Shown here in pieces: positions 10,772 to 20,859 of a DNA stretch of 64,000 nt. Source of the stretch: Sepiola atlantica (lineage: Eukaryota > Mollusca > Cephalopoda > Sepiida > Sepiolidae); assembly GCA_963556195.1 (NCBI GenBank), contig CAUVYP010000244.1, positions 3,720,001 to 3,784,000 of the forward strand, read 5' to 3'. The notes beneath the pieces are model-generated. The model was not told where the DNA came from. It saw only the letters and a list, made by a program, of their open reading frames with translations, and ran no database searches. Position numbers and translations under genes: made by a program. Every line of letters starts with the position of its first letter. Within the stretch, counting starts at the first letter, position 1.

Positions 10772-11210
10772 ATCTAATTTTTCTTTTCTTTTTTTTTTTT
10801 TAAGCAAATGATGCGAAAAGTAGTAATAAGGTACTACTAGGTTTTGCGATTACTCAAGGCTGAAATAGTTGGCGGTAGATATAAATCATTACAACCTCGC
10901 GTCCTGGGAGTGGGTATTCGCTTTACGTTAAATTTTTATGCGGCACATTAAATTCCCAAATAAATTATGTTCTCTTTTTGTTTTTCAGTCTGTTTATTAT
11001 TTAATCGCTTAAGATAGTAGAATTTATATTTATTTAGATGTGTGTGGCTGTTAATTCTCATGCAGTTTAAATATGTGTTTTGAAAGGGTTAATTTAATAA
11101 ACAGTGTAAAAACAGTGTGATTAAAAAGCAGGTTTGAATGAATGATGAAAAGTAAATAGAATAAGGGAAGCAAACTAATGGTTTAATGGTAAAAATGTTG
11201 TAAGATATCC

Positions 11211-11328
11211 GCTTACGGCCATATCACGCTGAAAACACCGGTTCTCGTTCGATCACCGAAGTTAAGCAACGTAGAGCCTGGTCAGTACTTAGATGGGGGA
11301 CCACTTGGGAATACCAGGTGCTGTAAGA
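11211..11328 (+). rRNA. 5S rRNA gene 6
   Basis: Full length. Variants are 'ctcgttcgatc', 'gatgggggacc' inside box C, and 3' 'gtaagaat'. It is followed by a T-run of about 21. Confidence 0.89.
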
Positions 11329-11772
11329 ATCTAATTTTTCTTCTTTTTTTTTTTTTTTTTTTTTAGCAAATGACGCGACAAACAGTAATAGGGTACTACT
11401 AGTGTTTGCGATTACTCAAGGTTGAAATAGTTGGCGGTAGATATAAATCATTACAACCTCGCGTCCTGGGAGTTGGTATTCGCTTTACGTTAAATGTTTA
11501 TGCGGCACACAAAATTCCCCAATAAATTATGTTCTCTTTTTGTTTTTCAGTCTGTTTATTATTTAATCGCCTAAGATAGTAAAATTTATATTTATTTGGA
11601 TGTGTGTGTGTTTTAATTCTCATGCAGTTTCAATATGTGTTTTGAAAGTGTTAATTTAATAAACAGTGTAAAAACAGTGTGATTAAAAAGCAGGTTTGAA
11701 TGAATGATGAAAAGTAAATAGAATAAGTGAAGCAAACTAATGGTTTAATAGTAAAAATGTTGTAAGATATCC

Positions 11773-11890
11773 GCTTACGGCCATATCACGCTGAAAACAC
11801 CGGTTCTCGTCCGATCACCGAAGTTAAGCAACGTAGAGCCTGGTCAGTACTTAGATGGGTGACCACTTGGGAATACCAGGTGCTGTAAGC
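11773..11890 (+). rRNA. 5S rRNA gene 7 (array consensus copy)
   Basis: This copy matches the array consensus throughout. 5' GCUUAC pairs with 3' GUAAGC in helix I. Internal control elements, by homology to animal 5S, are box A near nt 50-60 ('agttaagcaac'), the intermediate element near nt 67-72 and box C near nt 80-97 ('tagatgggtgaccactt'). T-runs 10-45 bp downstream are typical Pol III terminators. The 5S RNA is part of the large ribosomal subunit. Confidence 0.93.
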
Positions 11891-11898
11891 ATCTACTT

Positions 11899-11936
11899 TT
11901 CCTTTTTTTGTTTTTTTTTTTTGTTTTTTTTTTTAG
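11899..11936 (+). terminator. Pol III T-tract terminator after 5S gene 7
   Basis: Multiple T-runs interrupted by C or G start 8 bp after the gene. Equivalent tracts follow every plus-strand unit. Confidence 0.8.
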
Positions 11937-12342
11937 CAAATGATGCGACAAAGAGTAATAGGGTACTACTAGTGTTTGCGATTACTCAAGCCTGAAATAG
12001 TTGGCGGTAGATATAAATCATTACAACCTCGCGTCCTGGGAGTTGGTATTCGCTTTACGTTAAATGTTTATGCGGCACACAAAATTCCCAAATAAATTAT
12101 GTTCTCTTTTTGTTTTTCAGTCTGTTTATTATTTAATCGCCTAAGATAGTAGAATTTATATTTATTTGGATGTGTGTGTGTTTTAATTCTCCTGCAGTTT
12201 AAATATGTGTTTTGAAAGGGTAAATTTAATAAACAGTGTAAAAACAATGTGATTAAAAAGACGGTTTGAATGAATGATGAAAAGTAAATAGAATAAGGGA
12301 AGCAAACTAATGGTTTAATGGTAAAAATGTTGTAAGATATCC

Positions 12343-12460
12343 GCTTACGGCCATATCACGCTGAAAACACCGGTTCTCGTCCGATCACCGAAGTTAAGCA
12401 ACGTAGAGCCTGGTCAGTACTTAGATGGGTGACCACGTAGGAATACCAGGCGCTGTAAGC
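12343..12460 (+). rRNA. 5S rRNA gene 8
   Basis: Full length. Differs at 'gaccacgtaggaatacc' and 'caggcgctgtaagc'. Confidence 0.9.
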
Positions 12461-12900
12461 ATCTAATTTTTCTTTTTTCTTTTTTTTTTTTAGCAAATGA
12501 TGCGACAAACAGTAATAGGGTACTACTAGTGTTTGCGATTACTCAAGGCTGAAATAGTTGGCGGTATATATAAATCATTACAACCTCGCGTACTGGGAGT
12601 GGGTATTCGCTTTACGTTAAATGTTTATGCGGCACATAAAATTCCCAAATAAATTATGTTGTCTTTTTGTTTGTCAGTCTGTTTATTATTTAATCGCCTA
12701 AGATAGTAGAAGTTATATTTATTTGGATGTGTGTGTCTTTTAATTCTCATGCAGTTTAAATATGTGTTTTGAAAGGGTAAATTTAATAAAAAGTGTAAAA
12801 ACAGTGTGATTAAAAAGCAGGTTTGAATGAATGATGAAAAGTAAATAGAATAAGGGAAGCAAACTAATGGTTTCATAGTAAAAAAGTTTGTAAGATATCC

Positions 12901-13018
12901 GCTTACGGCCATATCACGCTGAAAACACCGGTTCTCGTCCGATCACCGAAATTAAGCAACGTAGAGCCTGGTCAGTACTTAGATGGGTGGCCACTTAGGA
13001 AAACCAGGTGCTGTAAGC
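12901..13018 (+). rRNA. 5S rRNA gene 9
   Basis: Full length with 'cgaaattaagc', 'gggtggccacttagg' and 'aaaaccagg'. Changes within box C suggest relaxed constraint. Confidence 0.88.
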
Positions 13019-13454
13019 ATCTAAATTTTCTTCTTTTTTTATTTTTAGCAAATGATGCGACAAACAGTAATAGGGTACTACTAGTGTTTGCGATTACTCA
13101 AGGCTGAAATAGTTAGCGGTAGATATAAATCATTACAACCTCGCGTCCTGGGAGTGGGTATTCGCTTTACGTTAAATATTCATGCGGCACATAAAATTCC
13201 CAAATAAATGATGTTCTCTTTTTGTTTTTCAGTCTGTTTATTATTTAATCGCCTAAGATAGTAGAATTTATATTTATTTAGATGTGTGTGGGTTTTTATT
13301 CTCATGCAGTTTTAATATGTGTTTTGAAAGGGTAAATTTAAATAAAAAGTGTAAAAACAGTGTGATTAAAAAGCAGGTTTGAATGAATGAGTAAAATAAG
13401 TAGAATAAGGGAAGCAAACTAATGGTTTAATGGTAAAAATGTTGAAAGATATCC

Positions 13455-13572
13455 GCTTACGGCCATATCACGCTGAAAACACCGGTTCTCGTCCGATCAC
13501 CGAAGTTAAGCAACGTAGAGCCTGGTCAGTACTTAGATGGGTGACCACATGGGAATACCAGGTGCTGTAAGC
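13455..13572 (+). rRNA. 5S rRNA gene 10
   Basis: Full length, one change ('gaccacatggg') from the array consensus. Confidence 0.91.
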
Positions 13573-14006
13573 ATCTAATATTTCTTTTTCTTTTTTTTTA
13601 GCAAATGATGCGACAAACAGTAATAGGGTACTACTAGTGTTTGCGATTACTCAAGGCTGAAATATTTGGCGGTAGATATAAATCATTACAACCTCGCGTC
13701 CTGGGAGTGGGTATTCGCTTTACGTTAAATTTTTATGCGGCACATTAAATTCTTAAAAAAATTATAGTCTCTTTTTGTTTTTCAGTCTGTTAAGTATTTA
13801 ATCGCCTAAGATAGTAGAATTTATATTTATTTGGATGTGTGTGTGATTTAATTCTCATGCAGTTTAAATAGTTGTTTTGAAAGGGTAAATTTAATAAAAA
13901 GTGTAAAACAGTGTGATTAAAAAGCAGGTTTGAATGAATGATGAAAAGTAAATAGAATAAGGGAAGCAAACTGATGGTTTAATGGTAAAAATGGTGTAAG
14001 ATATCA

Positions 14007-14124
14007 GCTTACGGCCATATCACGCTGAAAACACCGGTTCTCGTCCGATCACCGAAATTAAGCAACGTAGAGCCTGGTCAGTACTTAGATGGGTGACCAC
14101 TTGGGAATACCAGGTGCTGTAAGC
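14007..14124 (+). rRNA. 5S rRNA gene 11
   Basis: Full length. Shares 'cgaaattaagc' with gene 9 and has 'atatcagctta' at the 5' junction. Confidence 0.9.
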
Positions 14125-14558
14125 ATCTAATTTTTCTTTTCTTTTTTTTTTAGCAAATGATGCGACAAACAGTAATAGGGTACTACAATGTTTGCGATTA
14201 CTCAAGGCTGAAATAGTTGGCGGTAGATATAAATAATTACAAGCTCGCGTCCTGGGAGTGGGTATTCGCTTTACGTTAAATTTTTATGCGGCACATAAAA
14301 TCCGTAAGTAAATTATGTTCTCTTTTTGGTTTTCAGTCTGTTTATTATTTAATCGCCTAAGATAGTAGAATTTATATTTATTTGGATGTGTGTGTGTTTT
14401 AATTCTCATGCAGTTTAAATATGTGTTTTGAAAGGGTAAATTTAATAAAAAGTGTAAAAACAGTGTGATTAAAAAGCAGGTGTGAATGAATGATGAAAAG
14501 TAAATAGAATAAGGGAAGCAAACTAATGGTTTAATGGTAAAAATGTTGTAAGATATCC

Positions 14559-14563
14559 GCTTA
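14559..14563 (+). pseudogene. 5S rRNA gene 12, first 5 nt (split by BEL)
   Basis: GCTTA follows the usual upstream 'gttgtaagatatcc' and then meets the BEL 5' LTR. The remainder of a 5S gene resumes at 20752 from nt 11. Nucleotides 6-10 are missing from both sides. Confidence 0.85.
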
Positions 14564-14564
14564 T

Positions 14565-14911
14565 TGTTAAAAACGAGGTGACGATACTCACGTGAAGAAA
14601 ATCAGAGGACCGGAAGGTAAAACCCGATGCCTTCCATCTATTTATACTAATAAGGAAGGCATTCAGTGGTTATAAAGTCTTCCTCTAATACCGGAGAGGT
14701 CATTAACATTTTGGACTTGCTTCTGTGTTAACCAGTTATCAGTTAATCGTTTGATTTGTTACCAAGCTTACAGCTACCCCCTTCCCCATCTTTAGTTATT
14801 TGTTAACTGACTCCCCGATTTCGGTGGGAAGTCGCGAATCGGCAGTGTTTCGCAAGACAACAGCACTTCTACTATTCTTACACTTCAACCAGTCGAAAGA
14901 TTTTTTCGACA
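14565..14911 (+). repeat. BEL 5' LTR
   Basis: Begins TGTTAAAAAC and ends TTTTTTCGACA; nearly identical to 20404-20751. It contains 'ttataaag' at about 14670 as a possible TATA element. Confidence 0.9.
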
Positions 14912-15035
14912 CATTGCGAAACATTTCTGCAACAGTGTGAAGTTGGCTGGACCTTTTTTAGTTGTCTGATTACTGCCCATTCATAGCTTTTTTTTAGAAT
15001 TACCGTTACAGCTACTTATCACCCCCTTAGGCGAA

Positions 15036-15722
15036 ATGGCGGAAACTATTGATACAGTACGCAACAAAATTTCGGTCATTAAGGATATGGTTCAGACGAA
15101 ACTTGCAAGTTTGCATGCTGGAAGGACTTCTTCACTTACATTTTCCGTGTTCGAGGAACAGATTATTAACTATCTGGTGGAGATTGACTCTCACATTAGC
15201 CACATAAGACTTCACGACCCCTCCTCTCGTGACGAGATGGGGAGTTGGTCTTCTGAATACGCAGGGTTTTTGGATTCTCTCCACCAACTCCGTATAACTC
15301 ATCCCCCCTCCAATTCTGATAACGCATTTGGCCTACCTCCACACTCTCCACCATCTGACTCCTTTCCTCGCAGGACTCGTTCTTCCTTTGTAGTGAACCC
15401 TCCTCAGGTACATGTAAACGCGCCTACCTTTAGTGGTCGAGAGATGGGAGAGGACATTATGAGCTTTCGTAGCTTTCTCTCTCGATTTGAGAATTGCGTC
15501 GCAGGAATGGCGAACGATGCCGAAAGACTTAACTTTCTTAAGTGTTCGGTAACTGGCCGACCTCTTCTGCTCATCAAACACCTGAGTGTATGCAACTTGA
15601 ACTACAAAACAGCGGTAGACATCCTTAAGTCGGAGTATTTGGATGAAGAGGAAATCATACAGCAAATATTTCAAGATATCCTGGATTATAAGGTTCGACG
15701 TGATGACCCTTCTATGGATTAA
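15036..15722 (+). CDS. gag: BEL gag, N-terminal part, ending at an in-frame TAA
   Basis: A 228-codon frame starts at an ATG 125 bp after the 5' LTR. It begins with a predicted helical region and continues with a capsid-like segment (VHVNAPTFSG, FLSRFENCVAGM, LNFLKCSVTG), which matches the general Gag pattern of BEL/Pao elements. It stops at TAA 15720-15722, but the same register continues open from 15723 to 20315 with gag-like sequence before the protease. The stop therefore falls inside gag rather than at a gag/pol boundary. It is either a recent inactivating mutation or a recoded stop. No CCHC zinc knuckle is visible, which is unusual for Gag. Confidence 0.85.
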   Translation: MAETIDTVRNKISVIKDMVQTKLASLHAGRTSSLTFSVFEEQIINYLVEIDSHISHIRLHDPSSRDEMGSWSSEYAGFLDSLHQLRITHPPSNSDNAFGLPPHSPPSDSFPRRTRSSFVVNPPQVHVNAPTFSGREMGEDIMSFRSFLSRFENCVAGMANDAERLNFLKCSVTGRPLLLIKHLSVCNLNYKTAVDILKSEYLDEEEIIQQIFQDILDYKVRRDDPSMD

Positions 15723-18700
15723 GGGGAATTCCTAGCAAAAACCGCTGCCCTCCTCACTGAACTGGCAGATTCCTTTGGTTGTGACTTTACCGATGATCAT
15801 TCAGCATGTGCTCGCTTAATGGCCCAGATTCTGTTCATCAAGTTCCCCAAGGAAATAAAGAGTGAAGTTATCCTGCTAAACGGACGTAGAATCCCTACTT
15901 TGTCCTCTTTACTTCGTGACACTGGAGAAGCAATCAAACGACTGTGTGTCAAAGAGGGCAGATCCACCCGTCCTACCTTCCCGAGGTTCTACAGCTCTCA
16001 AGGTCCCCCCTCACGGAAACCAGGAGGTTCTACCCCTCGTAAAGATACCTCCTTCCTTACCTCGACTGAAACCATAGGAAGTATTCCTCCTGTCATGCGC
16101 GTTTCCTTCTCTTGGGGAAACAAGACTGTACAAGTTAACTGTCTGCTGGACACCGGAAGTGGGCGTACTTTTGTTTCGAAAAAAGCTCTACAGCCTCTGT
16201 ACATCCCTGATTCTGAGGGTCGCGAGTATGAGCTTTCGCTCACCACATTCCAGGGACAACATAGGAAGTGCTATCGAGAGGTCGCTCTGAAGACCAGTCT
16301 GGGAATAGAACAACTACTGATACTACCCATTCTAATTCACGAGAACTCGGATCTTTCGTCACATTTGGAACACCTGGATGACCTGTTGGATAATTTCAGG
16401 GGAATGGGATATACTCTAGCCGGAGATTTCGCGAGGGGCACCAACAGAATTAAAATTGAAGGTATTCTTGGACTGGATGTCATCCAATATTTGAGACCCC
16501 TTCAAATTGTGCCCTGCGTTCGGGGCCAAGCCTTTTCAGTGCCATCCGGACTCATTCCTTTTGGAAGAGAAGATGCTTTCCTCCCCGAGCAAAACCCATC
16601 TCTTCAGGAAAATGTAGGCCTCTCTTTCCGCAGGGTATTGGATTCCACGGAGAATGTTGAGTCATCTCTTTTGTGTTTTGCGTTGGAGTCTGAATCAACT
16701 TATACAGATCCTTTAGGAGATTTCTTCCCGGACAGCCAGGTGCAGAGGGGATTGGAGCTCATGTTCAGCATGGAATCGCTGGGGCTCCCCAATGAGGAAT
16801 CTCTTGCTGAAATTGACCAGGAGAAGATAAAATATTTTCAGGAGGCCATTATACTAAAGGACAACAAATATTATGTGGAACTGCCTTGGCATATGGAGAA
16901 ATTATCTCGTGTTCGTTCCAATCACGCTGTCTCTCTCCGCATTTTGGACCGGGTAGTTAAGAAACTAACGAAAGAGGGTGTGTATGAAGAGTACCGGGAG
17001 GTATTTCGTCAACAGGAGCTAGATGGCACCATTGAGGAGATCAAGGTACTTCCTCACCAATTCAAAGATTACATATGGATCCCTCACCGACCCGTCATGA
17101 AGACAGACCCAACTTGTACTACGAAGATTCGACCTGTCTTTAATTGCAGTTTAAAGGTTGGAAACTCTGTTTCTTTAAACGAGGCAGCCTATCCCGGGAT
17201 TAATCTGAACTGCGATATGCTGAATCTCTTACTTGCATTTCGGTCTAACAAATATGTGTTGTTAGCAGATATTAGAAAGGCATTTTTGATGATTCGTCTG
17301 AAACTGGAGTCTGATAAAAACAAGTTTTGCTTCTTCCTCCGGGATGGGGATCGACTTCGATGTTACAGATACACAACGATCATTTTTGGGTTTGTGTCAA
17401 GTCCCTTCATCCTGAGTTGCATATTGAAGTTCCATGCAGCACGATTTCCTCAGGACCGTTGTCGATCTATGATGGAGGAGCGATTTTACGTGGACAACCT
17501 GATAATGACAAGAACAGAACCAGGAATCATTACCGAATTGTATTCTACCTCCAAAGCTCGCCTGCAGGAGGGAGGTTTTGAGTTGCAAGCCTGCAACTCC
17601 AATTGTGCCACCCTCAGAGAAAAAATGAGTCAGGACGGCACTCTCAGCACCCATGGAGGCAGTTGGGAGAGAGTATTAGGTTATCGCTATGCTCCACTTA
17701 CAGAAGAAATGAGTGTCAACCCGGTGAAATGCCAGTCGGATGCTTCGACTAAGCGAAGAATACTGGCTGAAGCCGCTAAAATCTTTGATCCTTTGTCTCT
17801 TTGCCTCCCTGTGACCCTGCGGAGCCGAGTATTAATGGCCAAATTATGGAAAAGAGGATTAGGATGGGATGAACAAATCCCAGGTGAATATCAGATGCTA
17901 TGGAGGACTCTTGCTCGGGACCTGTCTGACCTGAGTGACTTACCATTTGACCGTTGCGCCTTCCAGGGAGGTCAAGAAGGAGAGTTATTCGTTTTTTGTG
18001 ATGCCTCTGCAGATGCGTATGGGTTTGCAGCATACGTCTTACAGCAGGGTTGTCCCCGATTGATTTTTGCCAAAGCCAAAGTGGCCCCCTCTAAGACGAA
18101 GTCGCTCCCGACATTGGAGCTAATGGCCATATACTTGGCTCTAAAATGCTTGCCCTCAGTGTTACTGGGCTGCAGGGATTTGATCCTCACCAAGTTATAT
18201 GTGGCAACGGATGCACAAGTGGTCTTGTCATGGATTCTGTCACAATCTATGGCAAGTAAGAATGTTTTTGCTCAAAATCGGCTCAAGGATGTTCTTCATA
18301 TGAGGAGTCAATTTGCTACTCTCCATGGACTCGAACCGGTGTTTCGTTATATACATACCTCGCAAAACCCAGCTGATCTCATTACCAGAGGAATGTCCTT
18401 GAGGAAATTCAAGTCAGTTTTCAAGTTTTGGTGTCATGGTCCCTCTTGGTTGGGGGGAGGAAGTTCTGCCTGGCCGGTACAGGATATGCCATGTCTCAGC
18501 AAACATTCCCAACAAATGGCATCTGCTTGTGTAGGTGTTTCCGTGGCCCTCGAGACAGAATGTACTCCCTGCATCAACTTTGGACGTTTCTCTCAATTTT
18601 CCCGCCTTCTCAGAGTGGTTACATTGGTGTTCACGTTCATCAATAGGCTTAGGGGGCGCAATGAAGATGCGGGAGGAAAGGCCAAAATATATCTGTTAAA

Positions 18701-20315
18701 AAACTTGCAGGCCCAATCCTGCGTGGTGGAATTGCATTACTTGCAGGATCCCTCTGGAAAATCGGTCCCCCCACTGATCCATTCTCTTGACTTGTTTCTG
18801 GACCAGGATGGCCTCATCCGTTCTCGAGGCCGAATAGACAGATCACCGCACCTCAGTTTCGAGGTAAAAAAACCCATCTTATTGGGCAAGGACAACCTCG
18901 TCACTAGACTCATTATTATGGATTGTCATTACCGGAGCGCCCATTTAAGAGTGGGGTCTACTCTAGCTGAGCTCAGGCGTTGTGGGTTTTGGATTCCTCA
19001 AGGGAGACAGGCGGTCACTAAGGCTTTGGCATCTTGCCATTTATGTAAGAGGTACAACTCAAGAGCTGTTCTCCCCACTAATTCGGCTAGTCTTCCAGTG
19101 CCTCGGGTCGAGTTCACGGAGCCTTTCCAAAACACTGGAGTTGATTTTACTGGACATTTTTGGATCAAGAGCGGATCTACGGAAGAAAAAGTGTACCTTT
19201 TACTCTTTACTTGCATGTCCATCAGAGCTATACATGTGGAGGTGGTTCCTGACATGGGAATGTTATCTTTCGCGCAGGCCTTGGTTAGGTTCACTAACCT
19301 GTATGGTGTTCCTCAAGCACTTTATTCTGATAATGCTAAGACATTTGTAGGCAGCGGCAAACTGTTTTCCCGACTCTCCCTGTTTCACGAATACCAGCAG
19401 AAATTTGCCACCTCCAATATCCAGCTGCGCACTATTCCTCTGTATTCTCCCTGGTATGGAGGTGTGTGGGAGAGATGCATACAAACTGTCAAAACATGCC
19501 TGCACAAAACCATAGGCAGGGGACGAGTGGATTACTTCTCGCTAATAACTATCGTTTCGAACATCCAGAGGGCATTCAATAATCGTCCTCTAACCTACTG
19601 GGAATTTGCAGACCGAGGACTAGAAGCTGTGACCCCTAGTATGTTCCTGGGACCCAAGAAAAACCCTGGATTGATGTTGAAGCTAGGAGCAAGTGACCTG
19701 ACAAATACAGCTTCCCCTGGTCGCAGAAAATTAGTTGAGACAATGATGCTGCGGAATGAATGGTTGGAAAATTTCCGGCATTTGTGGTATGAGGAATATC
19801 TCCTCTGTCTAAGAGAGAGGCCTCAAGGCCGATCACAGGAGTCCTTCACTAACCGAATAAGGGTAAATGATGTTGTCCTCATCAAGAGCCCCCTTAAACC
19901 AAGACCATTTTGGCTATTGGGGTCCGTCTTAGAACTTTTGGAATCTGACAGGGGTGTCGTCAGATCGGTACGTATCAGGCAGAGTGATGGTGCAGTGGTG
20001 GTGCATTCTCTCAAGAATCTATTTCCATTGGAGCTTTCCCTTTCACCGGAAGAGACTGGACAAACCGCAGACTCATCGTCCCCTCCCAACATTCCGAGCA
20101 GCTCCATAGGAAAGGAGGCCACACTGTGGTTATGCCCAAAATGCAATTCCCCTCAAGGAGAGGAGGACATGATTGCCTGTGATCGGTGCAACGAATGGTT
20201 CCATTTTAGATGCGCGGGTGTGGAAAGGGCTCCACCGCAGAGACAGAAATGGTACTGTCCTGAGTGCGTTCCAAGCAAACGCCGGCGGGGTAGACCCAGC
20301 TTACTTCCAGCATAA
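15723..20315 (+). CDS. pol: BEL gag C-terminus and pol polyprotein with C-terminal PHD finger
   Basis: The register is open from just after the gag stop; the first in-frame ATG is at 15819 and opens 1498 codons. Residues below are counted from that ATG. Retropepsin: LLDTGSGRTFVS, Asp about 111. Reverse transcriptase: about 390-600, with ADIRKAFLMI and catalytic FYVDNLI near 557; YVDN for YVDD is common in this clade. RNase H: VFCDASADAYG, Asp about 728. Integrase: zinc region (HYRSAHLR, CHLCKR), then core GVDFTGHF, YSDNAKTF and YGGVWERC. The C-terminus (about 1439-1483) has a C4HC3 PHD zinc finger: CPKC, CDRC, HFRC and YCPEC, with the W of NEWFH. A basic tail KRRRGRP follows. PHD fingers read histone tails, so a chromatin-targeting role is a reasonable inference. 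Length and integrity suggest a recently active copy. Confidence 0.92.
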   Translation, partial: GEFLAKTAALLTELADSFGCDFTDDHSACARLMAQILFIKFPKEIKSEVILLNGRRIPTLSSLLRDTGEAIKRLCVKEGRSTRPTFPRFYSSQGPPSRKPGGSTPRKDTSFLTSTETIGSIPPVMRVSFSWGNKTVQVNCLLDTGSGRTFVSKKALQPLYIPDSEGREYELSLTTFQGQHRKCYREVALKTSLGIEQLLILPILIHENSDLSSHLEHLDDLLDNFRGMGYTLAGDFARGTNRIKIEGILGLDVIQYLRPLQIVPCVRGQAFSVPSGLIPFGREDAFLPEQNPSLQENVGLSFRRVLDSTENVESSLLCFALESESTYTDPLGDFFPDSQVQRGLELMFSMESLGLPNEESLAEIDQEKIKYFQEAIILKDNKYYVELPWHMEKLSRVRSNHAVSLRILDRVVKKLTKEGVYEEYREVFRQQELDGTIEEIKVLPHQFKDYIWIPHRPVMKTDPTCTTKIRPVFNCSLKVGNSVSLNEAAYPGINLNCDMLNLLLAFRSNKYVLLADIRKAFLMIRLKLESDKNKFCFFLRDGDRLRCYRYTTIIFGFVSSPFILSCILKFHAARFPQDRCRSMMEERFYVDNLIMTRTEPGIITELYSTSKARLQEGGFELQACNSNCATLREKMSQDGTLSTHGGSWERVLGYRYAPLTEEMSVNPVKCQSDASTKRRILAEAAKIFDPLSLCLPVTLRSRVLMAKLWKRGLGWDEQIPGEYQMLWRTLARDLSDLSDLPFDRCAFQGGQEGELFVFCDASADAYGFAAYVLQQGCPRLIFAKAKVAPSKTKSLPTLELMAIYLALKCLPSVLLGCRDLILTKLYVATDAQVVLSWILSQSMASKNVFAQNRLKDVLHMRSQFATLHGLEPVFRYIHTSQNPADLITRGMSLRKFKSVFKFWCHGPSWLGGGSSAWPVQDMPCLSKHSQQMASACVGVSVALETECTPCINFGRFSQFSRLLRVVTLVFTFINRLRGRNEDAGGKAKIYLLKNLQAQSCVVELHYLQDPSGKSVPPLIHSLDLFLDQDGLIRSRGRIDRSPHLSFEVKKPILLGKDNLVTRLIIMDCHYRSAHLRVGSTLAELRRCGFWIPQGRQAVTKALASCHLCKRYNSRAVLPTNSASLPVPRVEFTEPFQNTGVDFTGHFWIKSGSTEEKVYLLLFTCMSIRAIHVEVVPDMGMLSFAQALVRFTNLYGVPQALYSDNAKTFVGSGKLFSRLSLFHEYQQKFATSNIQLRTIPLYSPWYGGVWERCIQTVKTCLHKTIGRGRVDYFSLITIVSNIQRAFNNRPLTYWEFADRGLEAVTPSMFLGPKKNPGLMLKLGASDLTNTASPGRRKLVETMMLRNEWLENFRHLWYEEYLLCLRERPQGRSQESFTNRIRVNDVVLIKSPLKPRPFWLLGSVLELLESDRGVVRSVRIRQSDGAVVVHSLKNLFPLELSLSPEETGQTADSSSPPNIPSSSIGKEATLWLCPKCNSPQGEEDMIACDRCNEWFHFRCAGVERAPPQRQKWYCPECVPSKRRRGRPSLLPA

Positions 20316-20403
20316 ATTAAAGGTCCTGAGTACGACTTCAAACTATAGCCTACCTCACCTCTTTTTTTCTTTCTTTTTTTTTCCTTCCTCTTATTCGGGA
20401 GTG

Positions 20404-20751
20404 TGTGAAAAAAAGAGGTGACGATACTCACGTGAAGAAAATCAGAGGACCGGAAGGTAAAACCCGATGCCTTCCATCTATTTATACTAATAAGGAAGGC
20501 ATTCAGTGGTTATAAAGTCTTCCTCTAATACCGAGGAGGTCATTAACATTTTGGACTTGCTTCTGTGTTAACCAGTTATCAGTTAATCGTTTGATTTGTT
20601 ACCAAGCTTACAGCTACCCCCTTCCCCATCTTTAGTTATTTGTTAACTGACTCCCCGATTTCGGTGGGAAGTCGCGAATCGGCAGTGTTTCGCAAGACAA
20701 CAGCACTTCTACTATTCTTACACTTCAACCAGTCGAAAGATTTTTTCGACA
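20404..20751 (+). repeat. BEL 3' LTR
   Basis: Matches 14565-14911 almost perfectly, ends CGACA, and is followed directly by 'atatcacgctg' of a 5S gene. The polypurine tract before it is weak ('cgggagtg'). Confidence 0.88.
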
Positions 20752-20859
20752 ATATCACGCTGAAAACACCGGTTCTCGTCCGATCACCGAAGTTAAGCAA
20801 CGTAGAGTCTGGTCAGTACTTAGATGGGTGACCACTTGGGAATACTAGGTGCTGTAAGA
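20752..20859 (+). pseudogene. 5S rRNA gene 12, nt 11 to end (split by BEL)
   Basis: The 3' 108 bp of a 5S gene starts at 'atatcacgctg'. It carries 'gagtctggtc' and 'aatactaggtgctgtaaga'. The 5' arm of helix I is missing. Confidence 0.88.

Larger units (their letters stand above)
8427..14564. repeat. 5S rDNA tandem array, left segment
   Basis: 5S genes recur every 552-570 bp, separated by spacers of about 440 bp. Two units are on the minus strand (8427 to about 9275). A polarity switch follows, and from about 9295 all units are on the plus strand. Spacer landmarks, in order after each plus-strand gene, are a T-tract, 'gcgacaaacagtaatagg', 'gttggcggtagatataaat', 'cgcgtcctgggagt', 'tttttcagtctgtttatt', a TG run and 'gaataagggaagcaaac'. 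I see no other genes in the spacers; the open frames in them are A/T-rich noise. All units here carry the first spacer lineage ('atgcggcaca', 'gcaggtttgaatg'). Confidence 0.95.
14565..20751 (+). mobile_element. BEL/Pao LTR retrotransposon with PHD finger
   Basis: Two LTRs of 347 and 348 bp flank a long gag-pol frame. Apart from the first ~13 bp, the LTRs differ only at 'ccggagagg' versus 'ccgaggagg', so the insertion is recent. The domain order protease-RT-RNaseH-integrase, together with the YVDN catalytic box and the YSPWYGGVWERC integrase motif, is typical of BEL/Pao. The element lies inside a 5S gene. No target duplication is present: the left flank stops at 5S nt 5 and the right flank begins at nt 11. 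Confidence 0.94.

Noticed and set aside
12625..12912. Repeated 60-110 codon minus-strand frames in 5S spacers (also 9825-10028, 28196-28531, 28752-29039, 33372-33566)
   Set aside because: They recur in the same spacer position, are A/T biased and run into 5S genes; by-products of the repeat.
14559..20757. Target duplication 'tat' around BEL
   Set aside because: Only two or three bases coincide and the 5S sequence shows nt 6-10 missing, so it is not a duplication.
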